From Elusimicrobia bacterium RIFCSPLOWO2_01_FULL_54_10 (GTDB taxonomy: Bacteria > Elusimicrobiota > Elusimicrobia > 2-02-FULL-39-32): a stretch of 8,788 nucleotides of DNA. Each line of letters starts with the position of its first letter. The first letter of the stretch is position 1. The stretch covers positions 2,680 to 11,467 of the forward strand of contig MGUQ01000025.1 of assembly GCA_001799975.1 (NCBI GenBank), read 5' to 3'. This document shows, piece by piece, positions 5,965 through 8,788 of this stretch. Made by a program: the position numbers and the translations under genes. The notes under the pieces were generated by a model. The model ran no database searches, had not been told where the DNA came from, and saw only the letters and a list, made by a program, of their open reading frames with translations.

Positions 5965-7031
5965 TGGCCCGCGAACTAAAATATAACCAGGCCATTTCTG
6001 AAGCGCATGTCCAGTCCATGGACCGGGACCCTTCCGTTTTCTTGATGGGCGTGGGCATTGCAGATCCCTCCGGGCTTTTCGGCACCACTCTCGAAGCGCG
6101 CAAGAAATTTGGGCTCAAGCGGGTATTTGATACGCCCATGTCGGAAAACACGCTCACAGGAGTGGGCGTAGGGGCCGCGATGTGCGGCATGCGGCCCGTG
6201 CTTATTCATGCCCGCAATGATTTTCTTCTTCTTACAGCGGACCAGATCATCAACCACGCGGCCAAGTGGAGCTATATGGCGGGCGGCAAGCTTAAAGTGC
6301 CATTTTTAATCCGCGCCATCATCGGCCGCGGCTGGGGCCAGGCGGCCCAGCATTCCCAGAGCCTTCAATCTCTTTTTGCTCACATCCCGGGCTTGCAGGT
6401 CATCATGCCGGTCACGCCTCATGACGCCAAGGGGATGATTTTGCAGGCCATGCAGTCCAACATGACCACGGTTTGCATCGAGCACCGCTGGCTTTATGAG
6501 AAGACCGGCCCCGTGCCGGAAGAGCATTACACCGTTCCCTTCGGTAAAGGCCGCATCGTGAAGGAAGGCAAAGATGTGACTATCGTTGCAATCTCTCACA
6601 TGGTGCTGGAAGCCATGACCGCGGTGGACGAGCTGTCCAAAGCGGGCATCAACGCCGAGCTCATCGATCTTCGGTCCATCCGGCCCCTCGATGAAAGTAT
6701 GATTCTCTCATCCCTCAAAAAAACCGGCCGCCTCATGATTGTGGACACAGGCTGGAAGACTTGCGGGATCTCCGCCGAAATCGCCGCGCTCGCGGCCGAA
6801 AAAGGCCTGCGGGACTTAAAAGAGCCCGTGGTGCGGCTCACGATTCCGGAAGTGCCCACGCCCTGCAGCCCCGCGCTTGAGGCGCTTTATTATCCCACTC
6901 CCAAGGACATCGCCTCTGCCGCTGAAGCGCTTGTGAAAGGCAAAGCGGCTGTTCATGCAGAGGCTGCCAAGCCCGCCGCCACAGAGGCGGGCAAGCCCGC
7001 CCGCGAAAAAGAGTTCACCGGCCCGTTTTAA
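5964..7031 (+). CDS. Thiamine-diphosphate dehydrogenase E1 component, beta subunit
   Basis: This 355-residue partner of the preceding alpha subunit carries the pyrimidine-binding half of the E1 active site. Visible landmarks are E61 in TPMSENTLTGVGVGAAM, the expected glutamate that activates the cofactor aminopyrimidine, DQIINHAAKWSYMAGG at about 93-108, AQHSQSL with H130, and DLRSIRPLD at about 235-243 opening the C-terminal transketolase-like domain. I chose ATG 5964 over the in-frame TTG 5949 because the extra residues (MGGGI) come from the inverted-repeat arm and do not resemble the family. After about residue 324 an Ala/Lys/Pro/Glu-rich tail (KGKAAVHAEAAKPAATEAGK) extends past the usual end of E1beta and looks like a linker. 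The stop TAA is followed at once, in the same frame, by the glycosyltransferase GTG. Confidence 0.87.
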   Translation: MARELKYNQAISEAHVQSMDRDPSVFLMGVGIADPSGLFGTTLEARKKFGLKRVFDTPMSENTLTGVGVGAAMCGMRPVLIHARNDFLLLTADQIINHAAKWSYMAGGKLKVPFLIRAIIGRGWGQAAQHSQSLQSLFAHIPGLQVIMPVTPHDAKGMILQAMQSNMTTVCIEHRWLYEKTGPVPEEHYTVPFGKGRIVKEGKDVTIVAISHMVLEAMTAVDELSKAGINAELIDLRSIRPLDESMILSSLKKTGRLMIVDTGWKTCGISAEIAALAAEKGLRDLKEPVVRLTIPEVPTPCSPALEALYYPTPKDIASAAEALVKGKAAVHAEAAKPAATEAGKPAREKEFTGPF

Positions 7032-7739
7032 GTGCCTCAAAGTTCAATCGCCATCGTCATTCCAGCGTACAACGAAGCTGGAAATCTTCCCGGCACTCTG
7101 ACCGAAATCGTCCCCATTCTTGAGAATTCATTCAAGGATTATGAGGTCCTGATCGTCAATGATTGTTCCAAAGATGAGACCGGCAAGATTGCGGACGCCG
7201 CGGCCGCAAAAAACACCAGAATCAAAGTCATCCACAACGCCAAAAACATGGGGCTCGGCTATAACTATAAGACTGGCGTGAAAATGGCTTCCAAAGATTA
7301 TGTGATGATGATTCCTGGAGACAATGCCTTCACAAAGCCCTCCTATGAAGCGGCCTTTAAGGCCATAGACCAGGGGAAAGACATCGTCATTCCCTACACG
7401 GCCAATCTGGAAATCCGCCCCAAGAGCCGCCAGATCATTTCCCGCACATATACGCGCATGATGAACCTGCTTTTTGGGCTTCACCTGACCTATTTTAACG
7501 GTTGCGTCATCCACAAACGCTCGGTCATCCAGTCTGTTGAGATCAAAACGGACGGATTTTCTTATCAAGCCGAGGCTCTCATCAAGCTTCTCCGCAAGGG
7601 AATGACTTATGTAGAGGTTCCCATGTATCTGCACCCGGAAGAGCGCATCTACGGCAAGTCCCATGCCTTGGGGCCCCGCAATGTGGCCCGGGTGTGCAAA
7701 GCCATCTTAAGCCTGTGGTGCGAAGTCCACAAGAAATGA
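7032..7739 (+). CDS. Family 2 glycosyltransferase (polyprenyl-phosphate sugar transferase-like)
   Basis: The 235 residues form one GT-A domain: IAIVIPAYNEAGNLPGTL at 6-23, the nucleotide-sugar strand EVLIVNDCSKDETGKIAD at 38-55, and HNAKNMGLGYNYKTGVKMA at 68-86. The metal-binding motif normally written DxD reads MIPGDN (93-98), keeping only D97. The layout resembles dolichol- or undecaprenyl-phosphate mannose/glucose transferases but without C-terminal membrane helices, so it is probably peripheral on the inner membrane. A typical role is moving a sugar from a nucleotide donor to a lipid or glycan. GTG 7032 directly follows the E1beta TAA, in frame, with no evident Shine-Dalgarno, so it depends on translational coupling. 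The true start could be slightly later, but IAIVIPAYNE must be near the N-terminus, so little can change. The acceptor is unknown. Confidence 0.88.
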   Translation: MPQSSIAIVIPAYNEAGNLPGTLTEIVPILENSFKDYEVLIVNDCSKDETGKIADAAAAKNTRIKVIHNAKNMGLGYNYKTGVKMASKDYVMMIPGDNAFTKPSYEAAFKAIDQGKDIVIPYTANLEIRPKSRQIISRTYTRMMNLLFGLHLTYFNGCVIHKRSVIQSVEIKTDGFSYQAEALIKLLRKGMTYVEVPMYLHPEERIYGKSHALGPRNVARVCKAILSLWCEVHKK

Positions 7740-7751
7740 TAAACTATATTG

Positions 7752-8788
7752 ATGATTATTACCGACCTTAGCGCGCAGAAATCTTTGCGCGTTCATTTCA
7801 TCGAGATGATCGTGGAGTTCATCGATCCCATGCAGATCGAGTTGCTCTCCGCCCTGGCCCGAGAACGCTGCGGCGCGGCCACATTTTTTTCCGTTGAAGA
7901 CGAGCACGATATCGCGGCCGACATCCGCCGCATCAAGCCCCACATTGTGGCTCTCTCCGCCAAAACCGGGGGTTATACCACGACGTTGCGCTACGCCCGC
8001 ATGGCCAAGCGCATCGACCCCAAAATCATCACCGTCATCGGCGGGCCGCACATCACCTTCGACCAGAGCCTGATTGAATTTGACGAAGTGGACGCGGTGA
8101 TCGCGGGGGAAGCCGACGACGCCTGGGTGGAACTGCTCAACAATCTTTCGGCCGGCCGCAGCATCGACGACATCAAGAACGTTTTCACCAAGAACAACTG
8201 GAACAATCACTGGAAGAACGTCACCGCCATCGAGCGCTATCAGCATTTGCAAGACCGCATTGAAGACCTCGATAAACTTCCTTTCCTGGACCGCGAGATT
8301 GTTTATGCGCGCGTGCCGCACCTGGCAAAATTTCCCATGCGTTCCTATATGTCTTCCCGCGGCTGCCCCTATCAATGCACCTACTGTTTTGAGCCCAAAT
8401 ATAATCAGACTTACCGCGGCAAGGGGCACCCCTATCAGCGTTACAGCCCCGAGCGCGTGGTGGAAGAGCTCAAATACATGACCGAGCGCTATCCCACTCA
8501 GTTCATCAAATTTTACGACGACATTTTCTGGATCCGCAAGAGCCTGGCGGAAGAGCCCTGGCTGGAGCAATTCGCCAAGTTGTACGAAAAAGAGATCAAG
8601 CTTCCGTTTTTCATCTTGACCCGCTGCAATATTCTCACAGAAGACCACATGAAGCTCTTGAAACCCGCGGGATTGCACTCCATGACCATGTCCATCGAGC
8701 ACGGCAACGATTATGTCCGCAACGAAGTGATCAAGCGGCACATGTCGCGGGAAGACATCATCCGCGCCTTCGATCTCTGCTGCAAATA
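7752..8788 (+). CDS. Cobalamin-binding-type radical SAM enzyme (partial, 3' end missing)
   Basis: ATG 7752 opens a frame with no stop up to the window edge (345 codons plus two bases). An in-frame TAA at 7740-7742 fixes the 5' limit. Residues about 10-135 form a B12-binding-like Rossmann domain, with HIVALSAKTGGYTTTLRYAR and VIGGPHITFDQSL followed by DAVIAGEADDAW. The DxHxxG motif of methionine-synthase-type domains is absent, which is common in this radical SAM class. The 4Fe-4S motif GCPYQCTYC is at 204-212 (C205, C209, C212), where SAM is cleaved to a 5'-deoxyadenosyl radical. Members methylate unactivated carbons or rearrange rings in cofactors, lipids, glycans and natural products. The gene starts 12 nt after the glycosyltransferase and is probably in the same operon. 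Its substrate cannot be told. Confidence 0.9.
   Translation, partial: MIITDLSAQKSLRVHFIEMIVEFIDPMQIELLSALARERCGAATFFSVEDEHDIAADIRRIKPHIVALSAKTGGYTTTLRYARMAKRIDPKIITVIGGPHITFDQSLIEFDEVDAVIAGEADDAWVELLNNLSAGRSIDDIKNVFTKNNWNNHWKNVTAIERYQHLQDRIEDLDKLPFLDREIVYARVPHLAKFPMRSYMSSRGCPYQCTYCFEPKYNQTYRGKGHPYQRYSPERVVEELKYMTERYPTQFIKFYDDIFWIRKSLAEEPWLEQFAKLYEKEIKLPFFILTRCNILTEDHMKLLKPAGLHSMTMSIEHGNDYVRNEVIKRHMSREDIIRAFDLCCK

Noticed and set aside
7707..8741. A 344-residue open frame on the minus strand
   Set aside because: It lies wholly opposite the radical SAM gene, whose motifs are clear, and also overlaps the glycosyltransferase end; it shows no recognisable domain and reflects GC-rich codon structure.

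Overview
The window reads as a chromosomal segment of a Gram-negative (diderm) bacterium of moderately high GC. The main evidence is an apolipoprotein N-acyltransferase gene (lnt), whose product completes lipoproteins for an outer membrane, together with housekeeping secA and prfB genes. I cannot name the phylum from the sequence. The mix of genes and their weak Shine-Dalgarno sites would fit an uncultivated lineage such as Omnitrophota, but that is a guess.

Layout. (1) 1-159 is the extreme 3' end of secA, with its zinc-binding tail. (2) 179-1841 looks like an accessory insert: an AT-rich gene for a membrane protein with HEAT-like repeats and no known function, then a vapBC-type toxin-antitoxin pair with its own strong promoter and a palindrome over the -35 box. 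(3) 1854-2303, on the minus strand, encodes a stand-alone cyclic-nucleotide-binding domain protein that converges on vapC and diverges from lnt. (4) 2348-8788 is a tight plus-strand run: lnt, prfB (with the classical programmed +1 frameshift at codon 26), the alpha and beta halves of a thiamine-diphosphate E1 dehydrogenase, a family 2 glycosyltransferase, and a cobalamin-binding-type radical SAM enzyme that runs off the right edge. The gaps in this run are 1, 14, 48, 0 and 12 nt, so co-transcription is likely.

How the genes fit together. lnt and prfB are housekeeping genes at the head of the run. The E1 pair has no E2 or E3 partner in view and sits next to a glycosyltransferase and a radical SAM enzyme. 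This suggests a biosynthetic role, such as a surface glycan or lipid pathway, rather than the central pyruvate dehydrogenase complex. That is inference from context.

Most interesting points. The prfB recoding site matches the E. coli geometry. A perfect 11-bp inverted repeat fills the E1alpha-E1beta junction and encloses a 12-codon mini-ORF whose stop overlaps the E1beta start. The E1beta and glycosyltransferase genes are contiguous in the same frame, separated by one stop codon. I found no CRISPR array, tRNA, rRNA, insertion sequence or convincing terminator. I did not find a clearly new multi-gene system; the E1-GT2-radical SAM run is the best candidate for undescribed biochemistry.
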